Counted from the first letter of the stretch, positions 1-9,068 are shown. The stretch: 64,000 nt of DNA from an uncultured Sinobacteraceae bacterium (GCA_903822975.1 CAIJRD010000012.1:868001-932000), one strand, 5' to 3'. The notes: generated by a model not told the origin, from the sequence alone. Numbers and translations are program-made.

Positions 1-1096
1 TTTTCAAGGCATCGTCGGAAGCATCCGGACGCGCAGTCGCCTCGATCATCAACTGGCCGCCAATCTCGTTGCTTTCCACGCCGGTGCTGACCGAAGAGGC
101 GATCTGGTCGCGGTAGACCAGGCGCTGATACAGCCGGCTGGTCTTGCCACCGCCGAGCACTTCGGCGAACAGGTCGAGCAGCACGTTGTCGCGGCCGCCG
201 TCGCCGGGCACGTTCCAAACGATGTAGAGGCGCGGCAAGGGCACCGCGTCCTGCAGCGTCACGCGCTTGTCGGCCGACAGCGGCGCCGGCCAGGCCTTGA
301 CGTGTGGCACCGGCGCGGTCGGCTTGAGGCTGCCGAAATACTTTTCGACCAGCGCCTTGGCGCTCGCGGTATCGACATCGCCGGCGATCGACAGCACGGC
401 ATTGTTGGGGCCGTAGTAGCGCTTGAACCAGGCTTTGACGTCGGCGAGTGTTGCGGCATTCAGGTCGGCTTCGGAACCGATCGTGGTCCACGAGTACGGA
501 TGCCCGACCGGATAGGTCTGCTCGGCGATGACGTCATCGACCTTGCCGTAGGGCTGGTTCTCGTCCTGGCGTTTTTCGTTCTCGACCACTTCGCGCTGCT
601 GATCGAGCTTGGCTTGCGTGATGGCCTCCGACAGGAAGCCCATCCGATCCGATTCGAGCCACAGCGTGCGCGCGAACGCCGAGGTCGGCACGGTCTCGAA
701 GAAGTTGGTGCGATCGTCGTTGGTGGTGCCGTTGATGTCGACCGCGCCGGCCGGTTCCAGCGCACGGAAGTATTCGTCGTCGTAGTGCTGCGAGCCGGTA
801 AACATCAGGTGCTCGAACAGATGCGCGAAGCCGTGCCGACCGGTCGGCTCGTCGCGGCTGCCGACGTGGTACCAGATGTTGATCCCGACCAGCGGCGCCT
901 TGTGGTCCTCGTGGATCAGCACAGTGAGTCCGTTGGCCAGCACGAACTTGCTGTAGGGCACGTCGACTTCGGACAGCGGCGCACCGCTGGCGGCACGCGC
1001 GGTGGTGCCGGGGGCGGTCGGCGCATCTGGGCTGGGGGCAATTGCGGAGCAGGCGCCGAGACAAATCGCGGCGGCGAATGGGACAATGCGACGCAT
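1..1096 (-). CDS. M16 family zinc metallopeptidase (pitrilysin/insulinase type), lipoprotein, C-terminal part missing
   Basis: Reads off the left edge, so only the N-terminal 365 residues are present. The protein starts with a lipoprotein signal whose lipobox is LGAC, so it should be anchored in the envelope and face the periplasm. The inverted zinc motif of M16 peptidases, HLFEH (HxxEH), lies about 85 residues in, after the typical VLANGLTVLIHED strand and the WYHVGSRDEP segment. The SxStGVESNEIGG-like stretch near the window edge also fits the family. M16 enzymes degrade peptides, and bacterial ones often come as two domains or as pairs with an inactive partner. The start at 1096 gives a complete signal peptide. 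Confidence 0.9.
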   Translation of the reverse strand, partial: MRRIVPFAAAICLGACSAIAPSPDAPTAPGTTARAASGAPLSEVDVPYSKFVLANGLTVLIHEDHKAPLVGINIWYHVGSRDEPTGRHGFAHLFEHLMFTGSQHYDDEYFRALEPAGAVDINGTTNDDRTNFFETVPTSAFARTLWLESDRMGFLSEAITQAKLDQQREVVENEKRQDENQPYGKVDDVIAEQTYPVGHPYSWTTIGSEADLNAATLADVKAWFKRYYGPNNAVLSIAGDVDTASAKALVEKYFGSLKPTAPVPHVKAWPAPLSADKRVTLQDAVPLPRLYIVWNVPGDGGRDNVLLDLFAEVLGGGKTSRLYQRLVYRDQIASSVSTGVESNEIGGQLMIEATARPDASDDALK

Positions 1097-1138
1097 GGGA
1101 GCTTCCTTTTATTCGACTGATTCTATAGGCCGCCCCGC

Positions 1139-1792
1139 ATGAGCGCGCCGGTGCCCGCTTCTGACCACGCGGCAAGCCGCCGCGTTCCGATCTTTACTGT
1201 AGACGCTAGCCATCTTTTGCAGGGCGCTCGCCAGCTGCCCTCCCCTCATTACGACGAACGCCCGCAACCGGATGACGCACTGGTTGCCGCAGGGCCGATG
1301 GTCAACGACATCAGCCTGCTGGTGATTCACGCGATCTCGTTGCCGCCTGGCGAATTCGGCGCCGGCAGCGCGGAGCTGCGCTACATCGACGCGCTGTTTC
1401 TCGGCCAACTCGATACCAGCGCCCACCCCTATTTCGAGACGCTGCAGGGCTTGCGCGTGTCCGCGCATGTGTGCATTTTTCGCGACGGCTCGGTGACGCA
1501 ATACGTACCGTTCGATCGCCGCGCCTGGCATGCCGGTGCGTCGAGTTTCGCAGGTCGCAGTCGCTGCAACGATTACTCGATCGGCATCGAACTGGAAGGT
1601 TGCGACGAGCTGCCGTTCGAGCCGGCGCAGTACACCACGCTCGATGCGGTCATCCGCGCAGTGCGGCTGCGCTACCCCACGATCACGCGCGATCGCATCG
1701 TCGGGCACAGCGATATCGCACCCGGGCGCAAGACCGATCCGGGTCCGCATTTCGACTGGCCGCGCGTGCGCGCCACACTTCAGGAGGTGTGA
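1139..1792 (+). CDS. ampD: 1,6-anhydro-N-acetylmuramyl-L-alanine amidase AmpD
   Basis: Cytosolic zinc amidase (217 aa) that cuts the stem peptide from anhydromuropeptides during cell-wall recycling, thereby controlling AmpR/AmpC-type beta-lactamase induction where that system exists. Seen in the sequence: the first metal histidine in LLVIHAISLPPGEFG, the middle AHVCIFRDG..TQYVPFDRRAWHAG core, and the closing GHSDIAPGRKTDPGP block with the second His and the Asp ligand. Length is slightly above the usual 180-190 aa because of an N-terminal extension of about 30 residues. An ampE-like gene follows 65 bases downstream on the same strand, the classical ampDE arrangement. No ampR or ampC is visible here. 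Confidence 0.95.
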   Translation: MSAPVPASDHAASRRVPIFTVDASHLLQGARQLPSPHYDERPQPDDALVAAGPMVNDISLLVIHAISLPPGEFGAGSAELRYIDALFLGQLDTSAHPYFETLQGLRVSAHVCIFRDGSVTQYVPFDRRAWHAGASSFAGRSRCNDYSIGIELEGCDELPFEPAQYTTLDAVIRAVRLRYPTITRDRIVGHSDIAPGRKTDPGPHFDWPRVRATLQEV

Positions 1793-1857
1793 AGGCATGA
1801 GCATGCTCGCAAGGTTGTTGGCGCCGACTCTGGCGTTGATTCGCGAGTCGTGAAGCG

Positions 1858-2739
1858 ATGAGCCTCCTCGCGATGTTGCTGGCGCTGATCGCTGAACGTC
1901 TGTCGTCGCCGTATCGACATGCGGAGGTCGCGCGCGGTCACATCGCACAAGTGTTGCGCGAACGTCTGCCGCAGGTGTGGGCGCGAACTTCCCTGATGCT
2001 CCTGTTCCTGCTGCTGCCGGCGCTGCTGGTGGAGTTGTTGCGCGAGTCAATCGCGTTCGTGCCTTTGCGCTTGCTGTACGACGCTGCGTTGCTGTTCGCC
2101 TGCCTCGGTCCGCGCGATTTGAGCGACGACATCCGGCTGCTGCGCAAGGCACGAACCCGCGGCGATAGCGCTGAAGTCGCACGCCTCGGCGCGCAGTTGC
2201 AGACCGGCCCGACGCCGGACGCCGATCACCGATCGCTGATCGGCGCGCTCTTCATCCAGTCGCATGAACGCGTGTTCGGCATGTTCTGGTGGTTCCTGGT
2301 TGCCGGGCCTGCGGGCGCGGTGCTGTATCGCTGTGCCAGCCGCCTGCCGGCACTACTCGGCGATCCGGCGCAGACGCATGCCGAATTCGGCGCGCCGCTC
2401 GGTGCGCAGTTCGCGCAGAAAGTGCATGCCGTTCTCGCCTGGCTGCCCGCGCGGCTGACGGCAGCACTATTCGGTCTGGCCGGCAGCTTCGACGATGCCG
2501 CGCGCGCCTGGCGCCGCGTGCAGCAGGCGCCACACGACAACTGGCAGCGGCAGACCTGGAATCTGCTCGCCGAAGTTTCCGATGCGGCACTCGATTGGGA
2601 AGATGAGAGTGGCGGCGGCCCGGTGGAAACTGCCGCGCTCGATACCGTGCTACAGGAAGTGCAGCGCATGCAGGCACGTGCGCTGCTGATTCTTCTGGCG
2701 ATCACCGCACTGTTTGGCGCCGGCACCTGGATCGCGTGA
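1858..2739 (+). CDS. ampE: AmpE-like regulatory membrane protein
   Basis: Integral membrane protein of 293 aa, with hydrophobic segments near residues 40-60, 63-82, 138-160 and at the extreme C-terminus. AmpE proteins (CobD/AmpE fold family) are encoded next to ampD and are thought to act as a membrane component linked to cell-wall recycling signalling; no enzymatic activity is established. Supporting details are the N-terminal MSLLAMLLALIAERL, the RDLSDDIRLLRKA motif and the SHERVFGMFWWFLVAGPAGAVLYR segment. Immediate downstream position to ampD and family-typical length support the call. Confidence 0.85.
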   Translation: MSLLAMLLALIAERLSSPYRHAEVARGHIAQVLRERLPQVWARTSLMLLFLLLPALLVELLRESIAFVPLRLLYDAALLFACLGPRDLSDDIRLLRKARTRGDSAEVARLGAQLQTGPTPDADHRSLIGALFIQSHERVFGMFWWFLVAGPAGAVLYRCASRLPALLGDPAQTHAEFGAPLGAQFAQKVHAVLAWLPARLTAALFGLAGSFDDAARAWRRVQQAPHDNWQRQTWNLLAEVSDAALDWEDESGGGPVETAALDTVLQEVQRMQARALLILLAITALFGAGTWIA

Positions 2740-2858
2740 TCGCAGGCCGCTTCCTCCGAGCGCGACGCGTCGGTGCAGGTCGACTCCATCGTGCGCGACA
2801 CGCCATCGCGTCCGCTGCCGTGTTCCGAATCCAATCTATCCTTACAGAAACCGACCGC

Positions 2859-3311
2859 ATGATTCCGCCGCGCCAACAAGCCATGTTTCGCCGCCTGATC
2901 GCACTGCTTGCGGTCCTGCTCGCATTGACCACGGCCGCTGCCGCGCAGGCCTACTTCCCGACCCCGCCGGACACCCCCGGCGACGACGGCGTGGCGCAGG
3001 CCTATGCACAACATCTCAGCCACGTTCACGTCGAAGGCAGCGGCGTTGTGTTGAAGCTGCTGCCCGACGATACCGAGGGCGATCGTCACCAGCGCTTCAT
3101 CGTCCGTGCGCCCGGCGGCGAGCGTCTGCTGTTCGCGTACAACATCGACATTGCACCGCGCATCGACCGGCTACGCGTCGGCGACGGCATTCGCTTTGCC
3201 GGCGAATACATCTGGAACCGCAAGGGCGGCATCGTGCACTGGACGCATCACGATCCCTCCGGTCGGCACGTCGGCGGCTATATCGAAGTCGACGGCCGGC
3301 GCTACCAATGA
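2859..3311 (+). CDS. DUF3465 domain protein, exported
   Basis: 150-residue protein with a cleavable signal peptide (hydrophobic LLAVLLALTTAAAAQA). The mature part matches the DUF3465 pattern: GSGVVLKLLPDDTEGDRHQRF, then NIDIAPRIDRLRVGD, GEYIWNRKGG and WTHHDP.GRHVGGY. The fold looks OB-like, but no activity has been assigned to the family. Its stop overlaps the start of the next gene (ATGA at 3308-3311), so the two are translationally coupled. A second in-frame ATG at 2883 is a possible alternative start. Confidence 0.85.
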   Translation: MIPPRQQAMFRRLIALLAVLLALTTAAAAQAYFPTPPDTPGDDGVAQAYAQHLSHVHVEGSGVVLKLLPDDTEGDRHQRFIVRAPGGERLLFAYNIDIAPRIDRLRVGDGIRFAGEYIWNRKGGIVHWTHHDPSGRHVGGYIEVDGRRYQ

Positions 3312-4219
3312 CGGTGTCGCAGCGACGCCGCATGCGCAGCGTCGGCTGCGGTCTTCTGCTTGCTGCCAGCCTTGCCTGCGGCAATGCTCAGGCGGCCGCG
3401 CGCATCGTGACCCTGTCACCGCACCTCGCCGAACTGGTGTGCGCGGTCGGCGCCTGCTCGCAGCTCGTCGGCGTGTCCGCGCGTAGCGACTATCCAGCAC
3501 AAGTCAGGTCGATCGCGCAGATCGGCGATGCCTTCGCGGTCAATCTCGAAGTGATCCTCAGCCTGCATCCGGATCTGGTATTGGCCTGGGATGGCGGCAC
3601 GCCGCCGGATCGCGTCGCGCGGCTGCGCGCGCTCGGCCTGCGTGTGGAACTCGTCTCCGCGCGCAAACTCGACGATGTGGGCACTGCCTTGCAGCAGGTC
3701 GGCACGTGGACCGGCAGCGGCGAAATCGCAAAGCAAGCCGCACAGGCCTACCGCGCGCGTCTAGCGGCGCTGCGCGCGCGATGGCGCAATGCGTCGCCGA
3801 TCCGCGTGGTGTACCAGATCGAAACCGCGCCGGCCTACAGCATCAATCGCGACAGCCCGATCAGCGAGGTGATTTCCGTCTGCGGCGGCGTCAACGTCTT
3901 CGCCGCGCTATCGACCATCGCCGCACCGGTGAGCGCCGAGGCCATGCTCGCCGCCGCGCCCGACGTCGTGTTGTATGGCGGCGAAGAGAACAGCCACGCG
4001 ATCTGGGCCTACTGGCATCGCCTGAGCAGCAGCACCGTCGCACGCAACGACACGCTGTACGCGGTGAATGCGGATTGGCTCGGTCGCGCGACACCGCGCC
4101 TGCTCGATGGCGTCGACGAGGTCTGCCATGCGCTGGACCAGGCGCGCGAGCGTCTCGCGGTGCAGGCGCGCGAACACAGCGAGCGTTCTGCGCCGCGCGC
4201 GGCGACTGAACCGAATTAA
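3308..4219 (+). CDS. Cobalamin-binding periplasmic protein, BtuF-like
   Basis: 303-residue class III substrate-binding protein with a signal peptide ending near AQAA. The mature N-terminus, RIVTLSPHLAELVCAVGA..LVGVSARSDYP, is the BtuF/FepB-type opening, followed by ...IGDAFAVNLEVILSLHPDLVLAWDGGTP. BtuF proteins capture vitamin B12 or corrinoids and deliver them to the BtuCD ABC importer. Here no btuCD is adjacent, and the partner is a DUF3465 protein with overlapping stop/start. The long C-terminal tail after VCHALDQAR is not conserved. An iron-siderophore ligand cannot be excluded from sequence alone. Confidence 0.85.
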   Translation: MTVSQRRRMRSVGCGLLLAASLACGNAQAAARIVTLSPHLAELVCAVGACSQLVGVSARSDYPAQVRSIAQIGDAFAVNLEVILSLHPDLVLAWDGGTPPDRVARLRALGLRVELVSARKLDDVGTALQQVGTWTGSGEIAKQAAQAYRARLAALRARWRNASPIRVVYQIETAPAYSINRDSPISEVISVCGGVNVFAALSTIAAPVSAEAMLAAAPDVVLYGGEENSHAIWAYWHRLSSSTVARNDTLYAVNADWLGRATPRLLDGVDEVCHALDQARERLAVQAREHSERSAPRAATEPN

Positions 4220-4432
4220 GTCATCGCGCAGGGAAAGCGGCGGATCGAACGCGAACTTGCGCGCGTCGCCATACACGCTGCGAACCGAGTTTTACGCTTG
4301 AGAACGACGCGCTTGTCATTCGCGCCGAGCGCGACACCAAGGCTTGCTCTGATTGCGTGATCACGCGACCCGATTCGGCAGCACGCTGCCGAAGGGCGTG
4401 GTGCGACCGCGGCGCCTGCGGCAGCACCGCAT

Positions 4433-4924
4433 TCAACAGCAGCGCGAGCTTCCGCGTCGGTACTTCGCTGCCTGCCGCTGACGAAAGAATTCGGTCGCGC
4501 CGAGTACGGGTTCGCCGGGATGGTGTGCGCGTCGATGCGCAACGTAGGTCTGATAGTCCGGAGCGCCGAGCGCGCTACGCAGTGTCGCGAGGCCAAGCGC
4601 GAGCCAACGCACGATGCGGCGCTGGACGGACTTCAATGCACCCGCGTCGGCAACATCAGCTGCTTCATCTTTTGCTGCACTGTTTGCGCCGTCGTTCGCG
4701 CCGTCGGCATCGCGATCAGTCGCGCGATTTGTTGCGTACTTTGTTGCGAGATCTGTTGCTCGATCTGTTGCGCAACCTATCGTGCGCTGCTCGAAATCCG
4801 CGGCCCGGTCGCCTTGTCCGCATGAATCGCTACCGCGCACGGCCGCAGCAAGCTGCGCAGCGGGCGCTGTCAGCACTGCAGGTTCCGGCGCTCGCCGCTC
4901 AATCTGCAACGAGACAAGCTGCAT
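4433..4924 (-). CDS. YbdD/YjiX (DUF466)-like protein with low-complexity N-terminal extension
   Basis: The last ~65 residues are a clear YbdD/YjiX protein: APDYQTYVAH..HHPGEPVL..TEFFRQRQAAKY and the terminal RCC. YbdD-type proteins accompany CstA/BtsT transporters and are needed for pyruvate/peptide uptake in enterics; cstA lies directly upstream on the same strand. The family is normally 65-67 aa. Starting at ATG 4924 gives 163 aa, with an extra repetitive stretch (ATDRATDLATKYATNR and similar). A TTG at 4636 would give a family-sized 67-aa protein. Neither start has a convincing ribosome-binding site, so the N-terminus is uncertain while the C-terminal domain is secure. Confidence 0.7.
   Translation of the reverse strand: MQLVSLQIERRAPEPAVLTAPAAQLAAAVRGSDSCGQGDRAADFEQRTIGCATDRATDLATKYATNRATDRDADGANDGANSAAKDEAADVADAGALKSVQRRIVRWLALGLATLRSALGAPDYQTYVAHRRAHHPGEPVLGATEFFRQRQAAKYRRGSSRCC
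4725..4772. repeat. Degenerate 12-base tandem repeat inside the YbdD-like gene
   Basis: On the plus strand the core TTTGTTGCG/TCTGTTGC recurs every 12 bases four times. On the coding strand the period is four codons, so it encodes AT-rich tetrapeptide units (ATDR, ATDL, ATKY, ATNR). The in-frame period agrees with translation of this extension but does not prove it. Confidence 0.6.
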
Positions 4925-4937
4925 TCGCGCCACGCGC

Positions 4938-7013
4938 TCAGGACTGGAAAGTCGCGGCGGCCACATAGGGCGCCTCCACTGCGGTCGCACGCGGCGTGCG
5001 TCGCGCACGGTAGGCGGTGAGTGCGCCGATGGCGCTGATCGACACCACCACCGACATGAACAGCAAGGCGAGCGCACCGTTGATGTGATCGTTGGTGATG
5101 ACCTGCTGCATCTGCTGCAGCGACTTCGCCGGCGCCAGCACTTGTTGTGTCGCGAGTGCATCGGCGAACTTGCGGCCATGCGCGAGGAAGCCGATTTTGG
5201 GATCCGCCGAAAACACTTTCTGCCAGCCGGCGCTGAGTGTGCAGATCAGCAGCCAGACCATCGGTATCGCGGTGACCCAGGCCTGACGGCCGCGTTTCAT
5301 CTTGATCAGCACCACCGTCGCGAACACCAGGGCGATGCCGGCGAGCATCTGGTTGGCGATTCCAAACAGCGGCCATAAGGTGTTGATGCCGCCGAGCGGA
5401 TCGATCACGCCCTGGTACAGGAACCAACCCCAGCCGGCGACACATAGCGCACTGGCAACGACATTCGCGGCCCAGGAATCCGTGCGGCGAAACGGTGCCC
5501 ACGCGGCCCCCACCAGATCCTGAATCATGAAGCGGCCGATACGCGTGCCGGCATCGATGGTGGTGAGGATGAACAGCGCTTCGAACAGAATCGCGTAGTG
5601 ATACCAGAACGCCATCGTGCCGGCGTTCGGCGTGAGCTGATGGAGAATCTGCGCCATGCCGACGGCCAGCGTCGGCGCGCCACCGGCGCGCGACAGGATG
5701 CTGCCTTCGCCGATGTCGCGCGCGGTCTGCGCGAGCAGGTCGGGTGTGACGTTGAAGCCCCAGTTGGCGATCGCCGCGCTGGCGGATTCCACCGAGGTGC
5801 CGATCACCGCAGCCGGCGAGTTGAGCGCGAAGTAGACGCCCGGCTCCAGCACCGAGGCCGCGCACAAGGCCATGATCGCGACACAGCTTTCCGCCAGCAT
5901 GCCGCCGTAGCCGATCAGCCTTGCATCGCCTTCCGAGCGCAGCAGCTTCGGTGTCGTGCCGGACGACACCAGCGCGTGGAAACCGCTCACTGCGCCGCAG
6001 GCGATGGTGATGAACAGAAACGGAAACAGGCTGCCGGCGAACACCGGGCCGCTGCCGTCGATGAAGCGCGTCAACGCCGGAAGTTTCAGTGCCGGGGTTG
6101 CAAACAGGATTGCGATGGCGAGCAAGGCAATAGTGCCGAGCTTCAGGAAGGTCGACAGATAATCGCGCGGCGCGAGCAGCAGCCACACCGGCAGTGCGGA
6201 GGCGACGAAGCCGTAGGCGATCAGCATCCACGCCAGCACGGTGCCGTCGAACGTGAATAGCGGGGCCCAGTTCGGGTCGGCCGCCACGCGGCCGCCGCCG
6301 ACCACTGCGAGGACCAGCAGCACACAGCCGAACACCGAGACTTCGACCACGCGGCCGGGGCGCAGGTAACGCAGATACAGGCCCATCAGCAGTGCGATCG
6401 GCAGCGTCGCCGCCACCGTGAACGTGCCCCAGGGGCTGCTCGCCAGCGCCTTCACCACGATCAAGGCGAGTACCGCCAGCAGCATCAACATGATCGCGAG
6501 AATGCCGATCATCGCGATCCAGCCGGCGGCGACGCCGAGCTCGGCGCGGATCATGTCGCCGAGCGAACGCGCATCGCGGCGCGTCGACAGGAACAGCACG
6601 ACGAAGTCCTGCACGGCGCCCGCGAAGATCGCGCCGGTGAGGATCCACAGCATGCCGGGCAGGTAGCCCATTTGCGCGGCCAGCACCGGGCCGATCAGCG
6701 GACCGGCACCGGCGATTGCAGCGAAGTGATGACCGAAGACGACGCGCCGATCGGTCGGCACGAAGTCGAGCCCGTCGTCGTGCACCTGCGCCGGCGTTGC
6801 GCGCGCGACATCGATGCGCAACACACGCTGGCTTAAGTAGCGCGCATAGAAGCGATAGGCGACGGCGAACACGCACACCGTCGCGACTAACATCCACAGC
6901 GCATTGATCGACTCGCCACGGTGCAGCGCCAGCGCTGCGATACAGCTGGCACCCACGACCGACAGCAGCGACCACAGCAGGATCGAGCGCAGCCGCTGCA
7001 TCGCTGAAGACAT
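4938..7013 (-). CDS. cstA: Carbon starvation protein CstA, pyruvate/peptide transporter
   Basis: 691-residue inner-membrane transporter with many hydrophobic helices. Family landmarks are visible: FGHHFAAIAGAGPLIGPVLAAQMGYLPG near residue 90, LWILTGAIFAGAVQDF, RRDARSLGDMI and VSSGTTPKLL..E in the middle. Length equals E. coli CstA (about 700 aa). CstA imports pyruvate and/or peptides under carbon limitation. The start at 7013 was chosen because GGAGGAGGAA lies just upstream; an upstream in-frame start at 7052 lacks this. A YbdD-like gene follows 13 bases after the stop, the usual companion. Confidence 0.95.
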   Translation of the reverse strand: MSSAMQRLRSILLWSLLSVVGASCIAALALHRGESINALWMLVATVCVFAVAYRFYARYLSQRVLRIDVARATPAQVHDDGLDFVPTDRRVVFGHHFAAIAGAGPLIGPVLAAQMGYLPGMLWILTGAIFAGAVQDFVVLFLSTRRDARSLGDMIRAELGVAAGWIAMIGILAIMLMLLAVLALIVVKALASSPWGTFTVAATLPIALLMGLYLRYLRPGRVVEVSVFGCVLLVLAVVGGGRVAADPNWAPLFTFDGTVLAWMLIAYGFVASALPVWLLLAPRDYLSTFLKLGTIALLAIAILFATPALKLPALTRFIDGSGPVFAGSLFPFLFITIACGAVSGFHALVSSGTTPKLLRSEGDARLIGYGGMLAESCVAIMALCAASVLEPGVYFALNSPAAVIGTSVESASAAIANWGFNVTPDLLAQTARDIGEGSILSRAGGAPTLAVGMAQILHQLTPNAGTMAFWYHYAILFEALFILTTIDAGTRIGRFMIQDLVGAAWAPFRRTDSWAANVVASALCVAGWGWFLYQGVIDPLGGINTLWPLFGIANQMLAGIALVFATVVLIKMKRGRQAWVTAIPMVWLLICTLSAGWQKVFSADPKIGFLAHGRKFADALATQQVLAPAKSLQQMQQVITNDHINGALALLFMSVVVSISAIGALTAYRARRTPRATAVEAPYVAAATFQS

Positions 7014-7354
7014 GCTTCCTCCTCCGGTATTCGATCTAGTTGTCAGCGGCATGGTGCCACCGCCAGTTCATCGTCGCCGATTCGGTGCAGCGGCGAAAGC
7101 CGGCGCAGACACTATTGGCGATCTGTTGGCGCCCTGATGGCGCCCTGATGGCGTCGCCGGCACCCGTCACCTCAGCATCAATGGCATCAATGGCATCAAT
7201 GGCATCGACCGTATCGCCGGCACCGGTGTTTGCACCGGCATCGACGTCGGCGCGAGATTCGAAGGTCGCGCGCGGCACCTCAAGCCGGCGTCAAGCTTTG
7301 GGCGCGACTGCGGCATACTGCGCGCGCCTTTCGATTCGCTCAAGGACCGCGACG
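7014..7354. other. Intergenic region between cstA and GST with short direct repeats
   Basis: 341 bases without a convincing gene. It must hold the divergent promoters of cstA and the GST gene. It also contains a duplicated 11-mer (GGCGCCCTGAT, around 7130-7150) and three copies of the 9-mer CATCAATGG at 7176-7202. No clear terminator or RNA gene was recognised. Confidence 0.5.
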
Positions 7355-7963
7355 ATGCATACGCTCTATGGCAGCTCGATTTCCGGCAACTGCTGGAAGC
7401 CCGCCTTCATGTTGCGCCAGCGTGAGCTGCCGTTCCGCTGGATCGAAATCGACGTGCGCGCGAAGCAGAGCCGCACACCGGAGTTCCTGGCGCTGAATCC
7501 CAACGGCCGCGTGCCGCTGCTGCAACTGCCGGACGGTCGCCTGCTCGCCGAATCCAACGCGATGCTGCTGCATCTCGGCGAGGGCAGCCGCTGGCTGCCG
7601 AGCGATGCGTATCTGCGCGCCAAGGTCTACGAGTGGCTGTTCTTCGAGCAGTACAGCCATGAGCCTTATGTGGCGACGGTGCGCTTCTGGGTGGCGTACC
7701 TCGGCAAGGGCGAGGAATGGCGCGACAAGATCGCGGAGGCGATGATCAAGGGCTATGCCGCATTCGACGTGATGGAGCGCGCGCTGACGCAGAGCGCTTT
7801 TCTGGTCGGCGACACGCCGACACTCGCCGACATTGCGCTGTATGCGTACACCCACTGCGCCGAGGAAGGCGGCTTCCGCTTCGATCACTATCCGCAGTTG
7901 CGCGCCTGGCTCGCGCGCTTCGCCGCGGAGCCCGGATTCGTCGCGATGCCCTGCACGGCATGA
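7355..7963 (+). CDS. Glutathione S-transferase family protein
   Basis: 202-residue soluble protein. The N-terminal thioredoxin-like domain has the GST opening MHTLYGSSISGNCWKPAFMLR, the cis-Pro segment NGRVPLLQLPDG and the glutathione-contacting LLAESNAMLLHL (E-S pair). The C-terminal helical domain contains FLVGDTPTLADIALYAYTH, the N-capping/hydrophobic staple motif of GSTs. Likely conjugates glutathione to electrophiles; the substrate cannot be read from sequence. Its stop overlaps the start of the following membrane protein gene (ATGA), suggesting a two-gene unit. Confidence 0.9.
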   Translation: MHTLYGSSISGNCWKPAFMLRQRELPFRWIEIDVRAKQSRTPEFLALNPNGRVPLLQLPDGRLLAESNAMLLHLGEGSRWLPSDAYLRAKVYEWLFFEQYSHEPYVATVRFWVAYLGKGEEWRDKIAEAMIKGYAAFDVMERALTQSAFLVGDTPTLADIALYAYTHCAEEGGFRFDHYPQLRAWLARFAAEPGFVAMPCTA

Positions 7964-8430
7964 TCGCTATTGCAGAGCTGTCCGATCCCGCGCTGCGCTT
8001 GTGCGTGCTCGCCGCTGCGCTGTTCTTCCTCGCCGGGCTGCTCACCGGCGCCTGGAAATACTTTGCGATGGCGGCATCACCGGCGGCAACCGCCCCGGTC
8101 TATGTCGACATCGCACATCGTGCGAGCCTGCTTTACAGCTTCGCCGCATTGCTGATTGCGCAGCTGGTGCGTGTGTCGGCCTGGTCGACCACGATCAATT
8201 TCTGGGCGGCCGCCGCGCCGCTGACGTTCTTCGCGCTCGCGATCGGCGGCTATCTGCTGCACGGCTGGCTCGGCGATACCGACAACCAGTTCCGCAAACC
8301 GCAGGCGATCGGTGCATGGCGATTGCCGCGCGGCGCACTGCACGGCTTCATGTGGTTACTGATGATCGCCGAAATCGGCGGCGTGATCGTGCTGATCGCG
8401 GGCCTGTTGCGAAGCCTGCGCTGGCTCTAG
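7960..8430 (+). CDS. Small membrane protein, four predicted helices, unknown function
   Basis: 156 residues with hydrophobic segments near 12-32, 52-70, 80-100 and 126-148. No catalytic motif is recognised. It overlaps the GST gene by four bases (ATGA), so co-translation is likely. The topology resembles small DUF-type inner-membrane proteins often annotated only as hypothetical; a specific family cannot be assigned by eye. Confidence 0.75.
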   Translation: MIAIAELSDPALRLCVLAAALFFLAGLLTGAWKYFAMAASPAATAPVYVDIAHRASLLYSFAALLIAQLVRVSAWSTTINFWAAAAPLTFFALAIGGYLLHGWLGDTDNQFRKPQAIGAWRLPRGALHGFMWLLMIAEIGGVIVLIAGLLRSLRWL

Positions 8431-8451
8431 CCACCTGCGCGCACTCGCATG

Positions 8452-8481
8452 CGCAGCGAATCGGAACGCAGCGAATCGGAA
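8452..8481. repeat. Perfect 15-base tandem duplication
   Basis: CGCAGCGAATCGGAA occurs twice head to tail between two convergent genes. No coding role is apparent. Confidence 0.8.
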
Positions 8482-8543
8482 ATATGCGGGACGATTGAAT
8501 CGGGCCGGCGTTGTTCAACGCGATGTCCTGCGTGTGATTGTCG

Positions 8544-9068
8544 TCAGTTGCTCGGCGCTTCGTCGTGCGAATCGCCAGCCGACGCGGCGGCGGTTTCCTG
8601 CGGCGATGGCGCTGCGGTGTTGCCCATGTCGACGGCCACTTTCCAAGCGCCGGCAGCATCGCGTTTCCAGATGTTTACGTATTTGCCATGCGCCAACACC
8701 TGGCCGGAACGCGCCGATGCGAGCAGCTGCCAGTCGCCCCAGGTCCAGCCGAGATCGAACGAGGCGGCGACTTCGGCCTTGCGTGGCGTCCAGCTCAGCA
8801 CCTGGATGCCGAGCGGACGCAGATGTTCGCGAATTGCCACGCGGCCCGTGACGGGTGCGCCGTTGGCCGACAGCTGCAGCGCATCCGCTTCGAGATTGGC
8901 GTAGAACGCGTCGGCCGTGCCGGTCTCCAGCGATGCGGCGGCGAATGCGCGGTCAGCATCGAGCAGACTTTGCTGTGCGCTGGCTTGCGCGGCCTTGCGA
9001 TCAGGCTGGCAGCCACCGAGCAGCGCAAGGCCGAGCAGAACGGTTGCGAACGATACGGTACGTGTCAT
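8544..9068 (-). CDS. NTF2/SnoaL-like (DUF4440-type) lipoprotein
   Basis: 174 residues with a lipoprotein signal (lipobox LGGC around residue 20). The mature part has the DUF4440/SnoaL pattern of a cone-shaped NTF2 fold: LLDADRAFAAASLETGTADAF near the start, then LGWTWGDWQLL, GKYVNIWKRD..GAWKVAVDMG. Such domains serve as small-molecule pockets or subunits; no activity is predictable. The C-terminal tail is Ala/Ser/Asp-rich and probably disordered. Converges with the membrane protein gene on the other strand. Confidence 0.8.
   Translation of the reverse strand: MTRTVSFATVLLGLALLGGCQPDRKAAQASAQQSLLDADRAFAAASLETGTADAFYANLEADALQLSANGAPVTGRVAIREHLRPLGIQVLSWTPRKAEVAASFDLGWTWGDWQLLASARSGQVLAHGKYVNIWKRDAAGAWKVAVDMGNTAAPSPQETAAASAGDSHDEAPSN

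Noticed and set aside
302-1120. 272-residue frame opposite the M16 peptidase
   Set aside because: Antisense shadow; the opposite strand encodes the lipobox and HxxEH motif in the right order.
1797-1853. Tiny frame between ampD and ampE
   Set aside because: Only 18 residues, mimicking the ampE N-terminus (MSMLARLLAPTLALIRES); possibly a duplicated fragment of the ampE start, but no evidence of translation.
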